A stretch of 64,000 nucleotides of DNA from Corticicoccus populi. GTDB lineage: Bacteria > Bacillota > Bacilli > Staphylococcales > Salinicoccaceae. Position 1 is the first letter of the stretch; the number at the start of each line of letters is the position of its first letter. Shown piece after piece: positions 43,347 through 52,595 of this stretch. The translations under genes and the position numbers were made by a program. Location: positions 1,116,001-1,180,000 of the forward strand of contig NZ_JBHUOQ010000001.1 in assembly GCF_042686195.1 (NCBI RefSeq), written 5' to 3'. The notes under the pieces were generated by a model that searched no databases, was not told the DNA's origin, and saw only the letters and a list, made by a program, of their open reading frames with translations.

Positions 43347-45234
43347 TTACTTGTTCCTCCTCAGAATCTTTTTCTTTTTTTGAAAATATGAAATCCATTT
43401 CTGCATAATACCCGAATATAAATTGATAGCTTAATGCTGAGTTTAAATGCGTTTCTTCTGTATTATCATGAATATTCTTAATAATTTCTTGTCTCTCTCT
43501 ATCTAATTTGTAAAATACGCCTCTTTTATCAGCACTATTTTTTAATTTTTTCTCATAACTTTTTACTTTTCCTTCTAATTGCTGCATCATTGTTGCCGGA
43601 TTGTTGGTATATGATGTCCAAAACTTCTCAGCATTCGTTAGTCTTTTATCACTACTGTCAAAGGTGCTTGCCTCAAGCCTTTCATAAACAGCCAGCAATC
43701 GTCCGTACAAATATGATCGATCCAAATTATTTTTATTAATCATCTTAGTAAATTCTCCCTCCTTTTGCTTATTCAAAATCGCCATTGAAACAAACATCAA
43801 ATTATTCCATTTAACGTCATAACTCAGTCTGTTACGTACATTTAAATCCGCTCTCATTACATAGTCTGAAGGGGTCTGCAGTCCTTCAATAATACTGGTG
43901 ACTAATTTTCTGTACTGTAATTTCTTAAACTGCCCATTGTCTAGTACCCAGTTATCATTTCTTTCTATCCCGTGGACCGCAACTATCATATTATAAACCT
44001 CGGGCGTACTTAAGTCCGTCTTCTTTAATATATAATTGTACTTCCACCACTCATTATCATGCTGCCATTTCTGTAAGTTTGTAAAGAGTTGAGACACAGG
44101 GAGTTCTCTGAAATATTTAATAGAGATACGACCGTTACTTGCCTTGTCTATAACCGCAACATAATAACTATCATCCGGAGATAATTTTTTATTTCCTTTT
44201 ATAAAAGCATCACCAATCCTGCCGCCTCTTTCATCAACAGGGCGATAGCCTTCATCTACTTCTGAATCATCTTCAGAACCAAAACTAAGTATACTTGAAT
44301 TTGTCACGTCCACTTTACTCTCATTAGGAATGTCAGTCGAAAACCAATTAACTAAATACTGCTGATCCCCGAGCCATTTATGACTGTTTTTGTTTTCAAG
44401 TAGATACTTCAACATCAAATGAATTTTCTCTGATGTTCTATAACCGACCTGTAAAATGTCCGTACCTTCTTTAAATCTTCCATAATATGTTTCACGATTA
44501 TTACTTACCGAAATCAGCTTGGCATTCCCCATCAGTCCCCTGTGATTTTTAATAATATAGTCTTCTTTTCCGGTAAAATAACAAGTACCATTCGGTCGAT
44601 TTCTGTATTCGATATATTCTATATAGTCCTGATGAAGGTCAGAATTATTTGTCACACTTACATTAATAGGCCCGTTAAATGCCTCTACAATAAATGTAAT
44701 AAACACATTTGATAAATCATCCGTTTTTTCCTTCTCTTTATCATCTTTATATGCAACTGTAAAATCCTTAAGTGTATATTGTTCCCCTCGATACACTGCT
44801 TCAACAATTTCAGTAAACATATTCTCATTGTTGAGAAACTTTTTAATCACTTTCAAAAACTCAATTGCTTCCTCGTGATTTGAATTATCCAGCCAATGAT
44901 TAAAAACTTCGGAATAGGAGACATTCTTTTGATCTCCTGTCGGGACAACATATTGTAACTTATCAACAAGTGGATGCGGCGGTGGGTTCTGGCCCGAACG
45001 TGTTAAAGATTTTTCAGTCACTGGAAAGATAATCATCTCATCTTTATCCATGTATTCTGCCTTCAAAAATGAACCATCTTTTTTAAGCGTCACCTGAATA
45101 ACATTGTTCCCGCTCGATTTTAAATTATTATGATACACTGGGAGGAGAACTGTATTATCTCCATTATGATTATCAACAAGTCCTGCTTTTTCAGCTTGTT
45201 CATAGGCACTCAAAAGTGCGGTAGTCAGACTCAA
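43339..45234 (-). CDS. cas8c: Cascade large subunit Cas8c (Csd1)
   Basis: A 631-residue Csd1-type large subunit that recognises the PAM and recruits Cas3. The family features are an N-terminal LTTALLSAYEQAEKAGL, then YPVTEKSLTRSGQNPPPHPLVDKLQYV-like content (residues about 70-100), GTCYFTGKEDYIIKNHRGLMG, GYRTSEKIHLMLKYLLEN and a helical C-terminus. The start is TTG, six bases after AGGAGGTG. Within type I-C an internal start often yields a separate small subunit (Cas11c) from the 3' part; the C-terminal helical region (about 500-625) could encode it, but I did not verify a start. Confidence 0.95.
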   Translation of the reverse strand: MSLTTALLSAYEQAEKAGLVDNHNGDNTVLLPVYHNNLKSSGNNVIQVTLKKDGSFLKAEYMDKDEMIIFPVTEKSLTRSGQNPPPHPLVDKLQYVVPTGDQKNVSYSEVFNHWLDNSNHEEAIEFLKVIKKFLNNENMFTEIVEAVYRGEQYTLKDFTVAYKDDKEKEKTDDLSNVFITFIVEAFNGPINVSVTNNSDLHQDYIEYIEYRNRPNGTCYFTGKEDYIIKNHRGLMGNAKLISVSNNRETYYGRFKEGTDILQVGYRTSEKIHLMLKYLLENKNSHKWLGDQQYLVNWFSTDIPNESKVDVTNSSILSFGSEDDSEVDEGYRPVDERGGRIGDAFIKGNKKLSPDDSYYVAVIDKASNGRISIKYFRELPVSQLFTNLQKWQHDNEWWKYNYILKKTDLSTPEVYNMIVAVHGIERNDNWVLDNGQFKKLQYRKLVTSIIEGLQTPSDYVMRADLNVRNRLSYDVKWNNLMFVSMAILNKQKEGEFTKMINKNNLDRSYLYGRLLAVYERLEASTFDSSDKRLTNAEKFWTSYTNNPATMMQQLEGKVKSYEKKLKNSADKRGVFYKLDRERQEIIKNIHDNTEETHLNSALSYQFIFGYYAEMDFIFSKKEKDSEEEQVND

Positions 45235-45247
45235 TATTTACACCTCC

Positions 45248-45961
45248 TTACTCTTCCATTTCTTTATATTCTTCTTCTACAGATTTAATTTGTTTTGGAT
45301 ATTTAAATTCGTAATTCGATAACTCATTTTTAATCCCACAGTCATTTTGCCTTTTAAATTTGATGATGCCGTCAGCCATAATAGTATTTGTGTAATAAGC
45401 GAATAACGGATTGCCTGGGGTATCGGGATATTCGAAAGAATGGAACATAATTCCAAAGTTCAAAGTCTGCCCCGCGTGACAGCTTTCCACCTGTGTATAT
45501 TCCTCTTCAGTGACTGCCTCAACAAACGCCAGACACTCCCTTGTGCCAAGAAAAGTATCCCTGCGGCCGCCTTTTTTTATAGCTCTTTCAGCAATTGCCT
45601 CATGTTTCCTTTGATTGCGGTCGTATTCCAAGTCGGTCCTGTTCTCATTCCATTCAAAATGATATTTAACGTAGTAGCATACATCCGCAAGGTAAGTCAC
45701 ATAATTTAAGTCTGCCTTGCCCTTCCCTACCATGGCGCGAATACCCTTAGTATCTGTTTGAATTAGATTAATCACTTTAACTTCATCGACAATATTCTTA
45801 AATGTCGGTTTGTAGTAAATTGAATCTACTATTCCCGTTAATCCTTGCCGGGTAGGAACTGAGTAGGTGAATTTTTCACCGCCCCCCTTCGACTCCGGAC
45901 TCGTCCATAATGCGTAATCGCCATGGATCTTGAAATATAAATCTTTTGATTTAAAACTCAT
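45248..45961 (-). CDS. cas5c: Cas5c (Cas5d) crRNA-processing nuclease
   Basis: A 237-residue Cas5d-type RAMP protein. In type I-C, which has no Cas6, this protein cleaves the pre-crRNA at the repeat stem and stays bound to the 5' handle. Typical features are LYFKIHGDYALWTSPESK at the N-terminus, then SVPTRQGLTGIVDSIYYKP, RQYLADVCYYVKYHFEWNENR-like content and a TFLGTRECLAFVE block. I place the start at ATG 45961, because AGAGGTG lies just before it; the TTG at 45979 is upstream of that site. It is preceded by cas3 and followed by cas8c. Confidence 0.95.
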   Translation of the reverse strand: MSFKSKDLYFKIHGDYALWTSPESKGGGEKFTYSVPTRQGLTGIVDSIYYKPTFKNIVDEVKVINLIQTDTKGIRAMVGKGKADLNYVTYLADVCYYVKYHFEWNENRTDLEYDRNQRKHEAIAERAIKKGGRRDTFLGTRECLAFVEAVTEEEYTQVESCHAGQTLNFGIMFHSFEYPDTPGNPLFAYYTNTIMADGIIKFKRQNDCGIKNELSNYEFKYPKQIKSVEEEYKEMEE

Positions 45962-45999
45962 TTTTGCACCTCTTTTCAAATAAAATAATCTTGTGAACC

Positions 46000-48414
46000 T
46001 TACATAATCAGACTATCAATCTTATCCACTGCACCTGTCTGCTTATCATAATAATCTGCTTGTAATATCTTTATTCTTCCATCCATATACGGCATTATTT
46101 CATCACTGTATTCATTTAAATTATACATATTCACCGTGTATGGCTGAAGTTCCTTCAGTAACATCTTAATTTTGGCTCCTTGTTCAATTTCATAATGTAA
46201 TTCAAATTGATTTGCCGCTTCAATCAGTTTTTCTATCTTTTCATTACTTTTCTCATCATAATAAACAATCACCCCTGTTGTTTCTTGTTTAATTAAATCA
46301 ATGTTTTCGGCAGCGGTCCTAAATGATTGTTTTAACCTACCGTTTACACCCGGTACAATACGGTGTTGATTCGAAGAAAGCAGTGACACAGCATCACCTC
46401 GGTCTTTCCCTAACGGGTAATTCATCTTATTTGAATGATTACCGTAGTAAGAATCAAAAAAATCATCATTTACTTTTGATAAATCCAGCGGCTCCGGTTC
46501 ATCTCTTAATATCTTTTCCGTTTCATTCACTTTATCTTTAATGGACTTTAATGCAGAAACATTAATATTTTCAAATTCCTTCTTTGTTTTTACCAGCTTC
46601 ACAATACCTTTCCCCGGCAATTCTCCATTTCGATTACATCGTCCCATCGCCTGAACAATAGAATCAATACCTGCATACGAGCGAATTAATCTCTTAAACG
46701 AAATATCAACGCCAGCTTCAATCAATTGCGTACTCACACAGATAACCGGTTCATCAGGAAGTAATTCTTTTATCTTTTCAATCACATCTTTTCTATGCTT
46801 AGGGCATAAGTTTGTAGAAAGATAAAATAATGGTCTGTCAGTCTGATTTTTCAATTCATCGAATACTTCATTAACTGCTTTTTTAGTATTCAGAATAATT
46901 AACACTGAATCTTCAGGGTTAGAAATAATCTCTTTGACAATTTCTTCAGCCCCTGATTCTTCTCCATTGTTTAATTTAAAGATTTCCGTACGATCAAATA
47001 TTTTTCTCTCCTCATTGCTCATACTAACGATACCTTTCCCATTATCTTTACTGTAGTCAATGGGGTATTTAATATATTTTGAATCATACTTTGGCTGTGT
47101 TGCAGTACATAAAACGACTGAGGACTGCATCGTCTGGCTGATGAAATTCATTGTCATGTTAAATAAATGAGTCACTTCAATTGGTAAAGATTGAACTTCA
47201 TCTAATATAATTACAGAGTTAGCTAAAGAAGAGAACCGTCTGATATTATTTGATTTCTCTTTAAACAAAGTTTGGAAGAATTGCACCATCGTACTCAATA
47301 CAACTGGACTGTCCCAGGAGTCAACTAAATATTGTGAGAATACTTCCTTCTTGGAATCCTCTTCTGCTTTATCTGGAGAAAGTTCTTTCACTATATTAGA
47401 ATGATGTTCAGTAATATCTTCATCTTTTAATAATGTTTTTATTTCATCAGCATTCTGTTCCAATACAGACAAAAAAGGAGTGATATAAAATAGTCTTTTT
47501 TTGTTTTGGGAGTTAAGCTGATGCACGCCATATCTTAAAGACAGCAGTGTTTTCCCAGCACCCGTCGGTAAATTCAACTGATAAACACCCGGGAAGTCAA
47601 TTTCACCTCTTTCTTTTGCCTCACTGGCTAAACGATTACGTATCGCGTCCATATCATTTTCAGGGCTCTCATACTCTTTATATCTCTCTTCAATCTTTTC
47701 AATATAATCTTTCTTTTTATTGGAAATTTCTTCATTGGATAATGGCTCTACAACTGCTTCATAAGCATTGATTGAATCAGTAATATCAGCATTTTTTAAG
47801 AATGATAAATATAATCTTACTTTTAAACTCGTATAAAATTTTTCTTCATCCTTATTGCCCCGATCAAAATTCAAACGTTGACTAAGATCTTTGAATTCGT
47901 TGAATGCTTTAATCATGAGCTCCGCCAGGTCAATATCATTCTCTTTAAATAACTTCTCAGCGAAAGGTACAACATCTTCCTCAAAATAATACTCTATCTC
48001 TCCACTATTAATTTCATCGTACCTCAACCTTTGAACAAGTTGATTATCTTTACTTTCTAATTTTAGAATATCGTACAAACCATGATGCGCCGTAATTACA
48101 TATAACACAACTTCTATAAACTCTCCAAATCCTACTTTTTTACTTATCCCGCTTAAGTCACTTGAATGTGCTTTCTGCATTAAATATTTCGCACCTGCCG
48201 AAGAATGTGTTACTCTCATTGTCGGTTTTTTATTTATCTTTTTTTGGAAATTCCGATCTGCTTTCCCTAAATCATGAAGTAATCCAATAAGAAAAAGAAT
48301 ATCCCCTTGTTTGATAACGCTTCCATATTCAGACGAAAATTTTGCAACATTTAAGAGATGTTCTGCCAGACTTTGCTTTTGACCAGTACTTGGGTCTTTG
48401 TGTGCAATAATCAC
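46000..48414 (-). CDS. cas3: Cas3 helicase-nuclease (type I-C)
   Basis: An 804-residue effector nuclease. The N-terminal HD nuclease domain has His19 and the HD pair (His47-Asp48) in LLHDLGKAD, and THSSAG and TAHHG metal-site motifs further on. The SF2 helicase follows with LPTGAGKTLLS (Walker A, about residue 280), ILDEVQSLP (DEVQ box), CTATQP, and the C-terminal IEAGVDISF and QAMGRCNRNG motifs. It degrades DNA recruited by Cascade. The true start is GTG 48414, seven bases after GGAGG; the ATG at 48474 has no ribosome binding site. First gene of the cas operon. Confidence 0.96.
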   Translation of the reverse strand: MIIAHKDPSTGQKQSLAEHLLNVAKFSSEYGSVIKQGDILFLIGLLHDLGKADRNFQKKINKKPTMRVTHSSAGAKYLMQKAHSSDLSGISKKVGFGEFIEVVLYVITAHHGLYDILKLESKDNQLVQRLRYDEINSGEIEYYFEEDVVPFAEKLFKENDIDLAELMIKAFNEFKDLSQRLNFDRGNKDEEKFYTSLKVRLYLSFLKNADITDSINAYEAVVEPLSNEEISNKKKDYIEKIEERYKEYESPENDMDAIRNRLASEAKERGEIDFPGVYQLNLPTGAGKTLLSLRYGVHQLNSQNKKRLFYITPFLSVLEQNADEIKTLLKDEDITEHHSNIVKELSPDKAEEDSKKEVFSQYLVDSWDSPVVLSTMVQFFQTLFKEKSNNIRRFSSLANSVIILDEVQSLPIEVTHLFNMTMNFISQTMQSSVVLCTATQPKYDSKYIKYPIDYSKDNGKGIVSMSNEERKIFDRTEIFKLNNGEESGAEEIVKEIISNPEDSVLIILNTKKAVNEVFDELKNQTDRPLFYLSTNLCPKHRKDVIEKIKELLPDEPVICVSTQLIEAGVDISFKRLIRSYAGIDSIVQAMGRCNRNGELPGKGIVKLVKTKKEFENINVSALKSIKDKVNETEKILRDEPEPLDLSKVNDDFFDSYYGNHSNKMNYPLGKDRGDAVSLLSSNQHRIVPGVNGRLKQSFRTAAENIDLIKQETTGVIVYYDEKSNEKIEKLIEAANQFELHYEIEQGAKIKMLLKELQPYTVNMYNLNEYSDEIMPYMDGRIKILQADYYDKQTGAVDKIDSLIM

Positions 48415-48435
48415 TTGATATCCTCCTTTACCAAA

Positions 48436-48465
48436 ATTATACACATTAGTAATTATATAAACCAA
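48436..48465 (-). promoter_or_regulatory. Candidate promoter of the cas operon
   Basis: On the minus strand TTGGTT (48460-48465) and a perfect TATAAT (48436-48441) are 18 bases apart. Transcription would start about 15 bases before the cas3 ribosome binding site. The surrounding DNA is very AT-rich, so chance matches are possible. Confidence 0.45.
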
Positions 48466-48625
48466 TATTTTCATGGAAAATATTCATAAAAATTAGAATT
48501 TTAAAGATGTTTTAAAATTACTATTTGAATTCGAACAGAAATGTATAATTTATATTCTATTATTAATAATAGTTTTAAAAATATATTTAAGGATATTATT
48601 ACACAATTAAGATCTTATTGCAACA

Positions 48626-48666
48626 AAAATAAGCGCCTTGATATAATATCAAAGCACCTATTTTTC
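48626..48666. terminator. Bidirectional terminator between array 2 and the cas operon
   Basis: TTGATAT and ATATCAA arms around one base, extended by GC-containing arms with G-U pairs and by AAATA/TATTT, give a long stem with T tracts on both strands. It would stop the array 2 transcript before cas3. Confidence 0.7.
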
Positions 48667-48689
48667 AAATAAAACTAATATTATTAATA

Positions 48690-49453
48690 ATTTCAATCCG
48701 CTCATCCCTTGGGATGGATAAAAAATAATACTAAGAATAACACGGTGTACGTACGATTTCAATCCACGCACTCTCGTGGAGTGCGACATTATGACTTACA
48801 CATTTGAAGGGTACACAGTTGAATTTCAATCCACGCACTCTCGTGGAGTGCGACGCGGTGTAGCGGTACTCAATTTTACAATCGCAGTATTTCAATCCAC
48901 GCACTCTCGTGGAGTGCGACGGGACCAGTCGCCAGTGATAATCGCCGAAACAGCCATTTCAATCCACGCACTCTCGTGGAGTGCGACGTTGGAATTTATT
49001 CGGAAATGAGGGAGACAGAATATTTCAATCCACGCACTCTCGTGGAGTGCGACTTAAAAAGGATGGACAGGCGTTGAAACTGCAAAGAATTTCAATCCAC
49101 GCACTCTCGTGGAGTGCGACGTAACATCCGCAGGCTCATCCTCGTCTTCTAGCAATTTCAATCCACGCACTCTCGTGGAGTGCGACGGTTGCTTTGCAGA
49201 AGCAATACGTGCAACTTCGAAATTTCAATCCACGCACTCTCGTGGAGTGCGACATTAAATACTCCTTTGATTTTTGTTTTTTTTATATATTTCAATCCAC
49301 GCACTCTCGTGGAGTGCGACGTGAATCAAGTGATTAAGCGTAATGTTGCACAGCTATTTCAATCCACGCACTCTCGTGGAGTGCGACGGGTAGTCAAAGG
49401 CTCACGAGGGAGCAAGAAGTCATTTCAATCCACGCACTCTCGTGGAGTGCGAC
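48690..49453 (-). CRISPR. Type I-C CRISPR array 2, 11 intact repeats plus one degenerate
   Basis: Eleven identical 32-base repeats (48756-49453) with 33-36 base spacers, and a strongly degenerate copy at 48690-48721 that keeps only the first ten bases (ATTTCAATCC) and a weakened stem. On the plus strand the repeat ends CTCTCGTGGAGTGCGAC. It differs from array 1 at positions 17, 22 and 25; 17 and 25 pair with each other in the stem (C-G became T-A), and 22 lies in the loop. The leader is at the high-coordinate end, so it is oriented like array 1 and transcribed on the minus strand. It lies upstream of cas3. Confidence 0.97.
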
Positions 49454-49588
49454 TGCTTATTTAACAACAAAAATTATACCGGCGCAATACATAAGCAAAA
49501 TATTACACCAATATTTAACCACTTTCACTTACTTTTCCACTAAATATTGCGCGAACATACAAGGATTTTATGTCCAACCTTGATTCGC
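49454..49588 (-). promoter_or_regulatory. Leader of CRISPR array 2
   Basis: Starts with the same 20 bases as the array 1 leader and shares AATACA-AAGC-AAATATTACACCA blocks with it. A stem-loop at 49551-49588 (GCGAA with TTCGC, inner CAAGG with CCTTG) corresponds in place and shape to the one in leader 1, although most arm bases differ. Confidence 0.85.
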
Positions 49589-49867
49589 ACTTTTCAATAA
49601 AACTTAAGATACAATTCTCATCCTGAAAATATTGTCAGTAGAACTTAATTAAAGTATATGTTATTAATACTAATTTTTCAAAAAACTTGGTCTTAGTAAA
49701 TCCATCTATGATATTTGAAATGAATTTATATGGGTTAATTTTTTTGAATTATTCAGGTTGACTCACTATATTATTAATCTCATCAATAATACTATCCCCA
49801 ACATTGTATCCACCCCCATTAATCTCTATACTTTAATTACTATCACATTTAAAAGGGGCTTGTATTT
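49589..49867. other. AT-rich spacer before the AraC-type gene
   Basis: About 280 bases without a gene, between the array 2 leader and the AraC-type regulator. It should contain that gene's promoter; I could not single out a convincing -35 and -10 pair. Confidence 0.5.
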
Positions 49868-50752
49868 ATGCTAAGAGATGGTCAGTTAAAAGTGTTATGG
49901 ATTTCCCGTATTGACTATGAGAAGAAGACTGGTGTCGCGTCACATGCCCATGAAGATATCTTTCAAATGCTTTTTGTCATTGATGGTAAGGGAAAGATAA
50001 CATTTGATGATAATGAATATGAATTACTCCCAAACAATCTATATTTTATGCCGCCGGATCACGAGCATAGTTTTTACTTTAAAGAATTCGCTTCTACTAT
50101 CGATATTAAATTTTCTATTACGGATAATGAGTTAAAAGATTTTGTCACAAAAAGTGATATCCCGTTTCCATATTTTTTGAGTGACTACTCTAAGATTAAA
50201 GAACTATTTAAGACATCTCTTTCCAATGAAAATAAGTATAACCCCCTAACTTCGTTCCGGGTGGATATGCTCTTCAAAGATTTTCTTATATCATTAATAC
50301 AAAAGAATAATTTTCAAAAACAGAACGCAAATCCGATTGAACGTATTAACCTTTCCCTGAGTTCTGATTCACCGATGGAAAATTATATTATCCAACATTT
50401 GAATGAATCAATTACTTTAGACGATATTGCTAAAGAGTTCGGTTATCATCCCCACTATATTATTGATTTATTCAAACAAAAATTCGGGGTGACGCCTATG
50501 AAATACTTACAATATGTACGTGTCGAAAAGGCTAAAGAATTTTTAGAGTTAAGCAGCATACCTGTGAGTGAAATTGCAGAAAGAATCGGTCTTTCCGTCC
50601 CTTATTTCTCACGTCTATTTACATCAACTGAAGGTACTTCACCTTCTGATTACAGAAACCAAACAAGGACTGTTGTTGGTAAAGACATCGTCCTTGACGA
50701 CAGCTTCTTTTCCTCTTTACCACAACAGCCCGATATTATTGATGAAAAATAA
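49868..50752 (+). CDS. AraC family transcriptional regulator
   Basis: A 294-residue regulator with an N-terminal cupin-type sensing domain (about 15-100; SHAHEDIFQMLFVIDGKGKI, MPPDHEHSFYF) and a C-terminal AraC double helix-turn-helix (about 170-275; ITLDDIAKEFGYHPHYIIDLFK, VSEIAERIGLSVPYFSRLF). AraC proteins with cupin domains usually activate neighbouring sugar operons when they bind the sugar. It converges on the TRAP operon with a 3-base gap, and is the best candidate regulator for the TRAP, dehydrogenase, lyxose isomerase and xylulokinase genes. The ATG has AAAGGGG upstream. Confidence 0.9.
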   Translation: MLRDGQLKVLWISRIDYEKKTGVASHAHEDIFQMLFVIDGKGKITFDDNEYELLPNNLYFMPPDHEHSFYFKEFASTIDIKFSITDNELKDFVTKSDIPFPYFLSDYSKIKELFKTSLSNENKYNPLTSFRVDMLFKDFLISLIQKNNFQKQNANPIERINLSLSSDSPMENYIIQHLNESITLDDIAKEFGYHPHYIIDLFKQKFGVTPMKYLQYVRVEKAKEFLELSSIPVSEIAERIGLSVPYFSRLFTSTEGTSPSDYRNQTRTVVGKDIVLDDSFFSSLPQQPDIIDEK

Positions 50753-50755
50753 AAT

Positions 50756-52045
50756 TTAATTATTCAACTCCAGTAAATTTGGTATAAACAAAGATATCTC
50801 AGGTATAAATGCAATAAGTAAAAGTATGACAAACATTACAACATAGAATGGAATAAGTGCTTTCACTACCTTTTCCATAGGTATGTTCGCAATAGAGCTA
50901 CCGACGAATAATGCTCCGCCCACCGGCGGTGTCACTAAACCAATTGCCATACACACCATCATCATAATACCGTAATGAATCGGATCAATTCCAATATTTT
51001 GAGCAATAGGCAGTAAAATCGGTGTCGTAATCAAAATGATTGGTGCGACATCCAGTATCATTCCAAGTAAAATTAAGATTAACAAAATGATTAAAGTAAT
51101 CATTACAGTGCTGTCCGTTAGTGACAATAAAAAATCGGACAACATTGCGGGTACGCGGAGTAATGCAAGGAGCCACGCGAAACCGCTGGAAGTGGCAAGT
51201 AAGAATAAAACCAGTGCCAGTGTTTTAAAAGTTCTTAATAAAACCGGCCCCATCATCGAGATTTTATTCTTTCTGTTAAATACAAAGCTGACTAAAAATG
51301 CGTATATTACAGCAATAGCTGCTGATTCTGTTACTGTGAAAATACCTGTCATAATACCACCAAGAATAATGACGCCTGTAATAATTGCCGGCATTCCCTG
51401 GATAAATGCAATGATAAACTGCTGGAATGTAGACGCCTCTTCTTTAGGATACTGTTTCTTTAATGCGATAATATAGGCAACAATGATTAAGCCGATTCCC
51501 AGTAATATACCAGGTAGAATTCCTGCAAGAAATAATGAAGTAATTGAAATACCACCACCGGCAGCAAGGGCATAAATAATCATATTATGACTCGGCGGTA
51601 TTACAATTCCCTGCGTAGAAGATGCTACAGTAACCGCCACTGAATAATCGGTATCGTAACCTTTCTTTTTCATCATTGGCACTAAAATTGAACTGCTGGC
51701 AGATGCATCAGCTAAAGCTGATCCCGATACACCGCCGAACAACATACTGGAACCAACATTCGCCATACCAAGACCGCCCCGGAACCGCCCGACAACAGTA
51801 TCTGCCAGTCTAATTAAACGGTCTGTAATTCCTCCGGCATTCATAATCTCACCGGCCAGTATAAAGAAAGGAATCGCAAGAAGTGGGAAACTATTTACAC
51901 CTGCAACCATTCTCTGGATTAACACCGATAAAGGTATATCCAGCTGGAAGCAAACGACGATTGAAGTCACTCCCATTGCCAAGGCAACTGGGACACCTAA
52001 AATTAAAAGCAGTAAAAACAAACCAATCAATGTAAGTAAAATCAT
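50756..52045 (-). CDS. dctM: TRAP transporter large permease subunit (DctM), second system
   Basis: A 429-residue membrane protein with about 12 helices and TRAP large-subunit signatures: FPLLAIPFFILAGEIMNAGGI, GGVSGSALADASASSSI, GIVIPPSHNMIIYA and IGLVTPPVGGALFVGSSIANI. It is a paralogue of the DctM at 19151 but clearly diverged. It directly follows dctQ without a gap, and is the last gene of the operon MDR-HIT-dctP-dctQ-dctM. With lyxose isomerase and xylulokinase across the divergent promoter, the transported solute is probably a pentose, pentitol or related acid. Confidence 0.94.
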   Translation of the reverse strand: MILLTLIGLFLLLLILGVPVALAMGVTSIVVCFQLDIPLSVLIQRMVAGVNSFPLLAIPFFILAGEIMNAGGITDRLIRLADTVVGRFRGGLGMANVGSSMLFGGVSGSALADASASSSILVPMMKKKGYDTDYSVAVTVASSTQGIVIPPSHNMIIYALAAGGGISITSLFLAGILPGILLGIGLIIVAYIIALKKQYPKEEASTFQQFIIAFIQGMPAIITGVIILGGIMTGIFTVTESAAIAVIYAFLVSFVFNRKNKISMMGPVLLRTFKTLALVLFLLATSSGFAWLLALLRVPAMLSDFLLSLTDSTVMITLIILLILILLGMILDVAPIILITTPILLPIAQNIGIDPIHYGIMMMVCMAIGLVTPPVGGALFVGSSIANIPMEKVVKALIPFYVVMFVILLLIAFIPEISLFIPNLLELNN

Positions 52046-52537
52046 CTACAGCACCTCCTCTTCAGTTACAATTTCATCTCTTTTCTTCCAAAATATAAAC
52101 TCAATAATTAAGTAAATAACAATTACTACTCCTGCCACTGGCATAGAGGCATATAGTACTGCTGAAGAAACATTTAGACCAGAAATTGTTGCATTCTGCA
52201 TGTCACTGGAAAACCTGTATCCCTCAAAGAGCATAAAGAAACCAAAAAGTATCGCCAGTATTCTTTGAAAAAGTATCAATAATCCTTGAATTTTCTGCGG
52301 CATTTTTTCGACTAATAAATTCACTCTAATATGAGAATTATCCACTATACCAACAGCTATTCCAATAAAACCAATCCACACCATCAACATTAAAGACAGG
52401 GGCTGTATCCACGGTGGTGTGTAATTAAAACCGAACCTGGAAATCACTTGATAGAAAATGATAACAGTCATTATTATCAAAAATGCACATACAATAACTT
52501 CAATTCCTTTTTTAATTTTATTTAAAATATTAAACAT
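52046..52537 (-). CDS. dctQ: TRAP transporter small permease subunit (DctQ), second system
   Basis: A 163-residue four-helix membrane protein, the same length as the other DctQ in the window. I chose ATG 52537 (MFNILNKIKKG), five bases after GGGAGAGAG. A longer frame opening at 52606 would add a hydrophilic extension overlapping dctP and lacks a ribosome binding site. The helix-2 segment PLSLMLMVWIGFIGIAVGIVDNSHI shows the family's typical aromatic and His pattern. It lies between dctP and dctM. Confidence 0.92.
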   Translation of the reverse strand: MFNILNKIKKGIEVIVCAFLIIMTVIIFYQVISRFGFNYTPPWIQPLSLMLMVWIGFIGIAVGIVDNSHIRVNLLVEKMPQKIQGLLILFQRILAILFGFFMLFEGYRFSSDMQNATISGLNVSSAVLYASMPVAGVVIVIYLIIEFIFWKKRDEIVTEEEVL

Positions 52538-52595
52538 TGTACTCTCTCCCATATATACAGAAGGAGAATAAAATCTATTCTCCCCCGGCATATCA

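Noticed and set aside
48415..48474. Longer Cas3 reading frame starting at ATG 48474
   Set aside because: No ribosome binding site precedes that ATG, and the region holds the candidate promoter and the GGAGG site for GTG 48414.
48776..49464. Short open frames across array 2
   Set aside because: Same artefact of repeat translation as in array 1.
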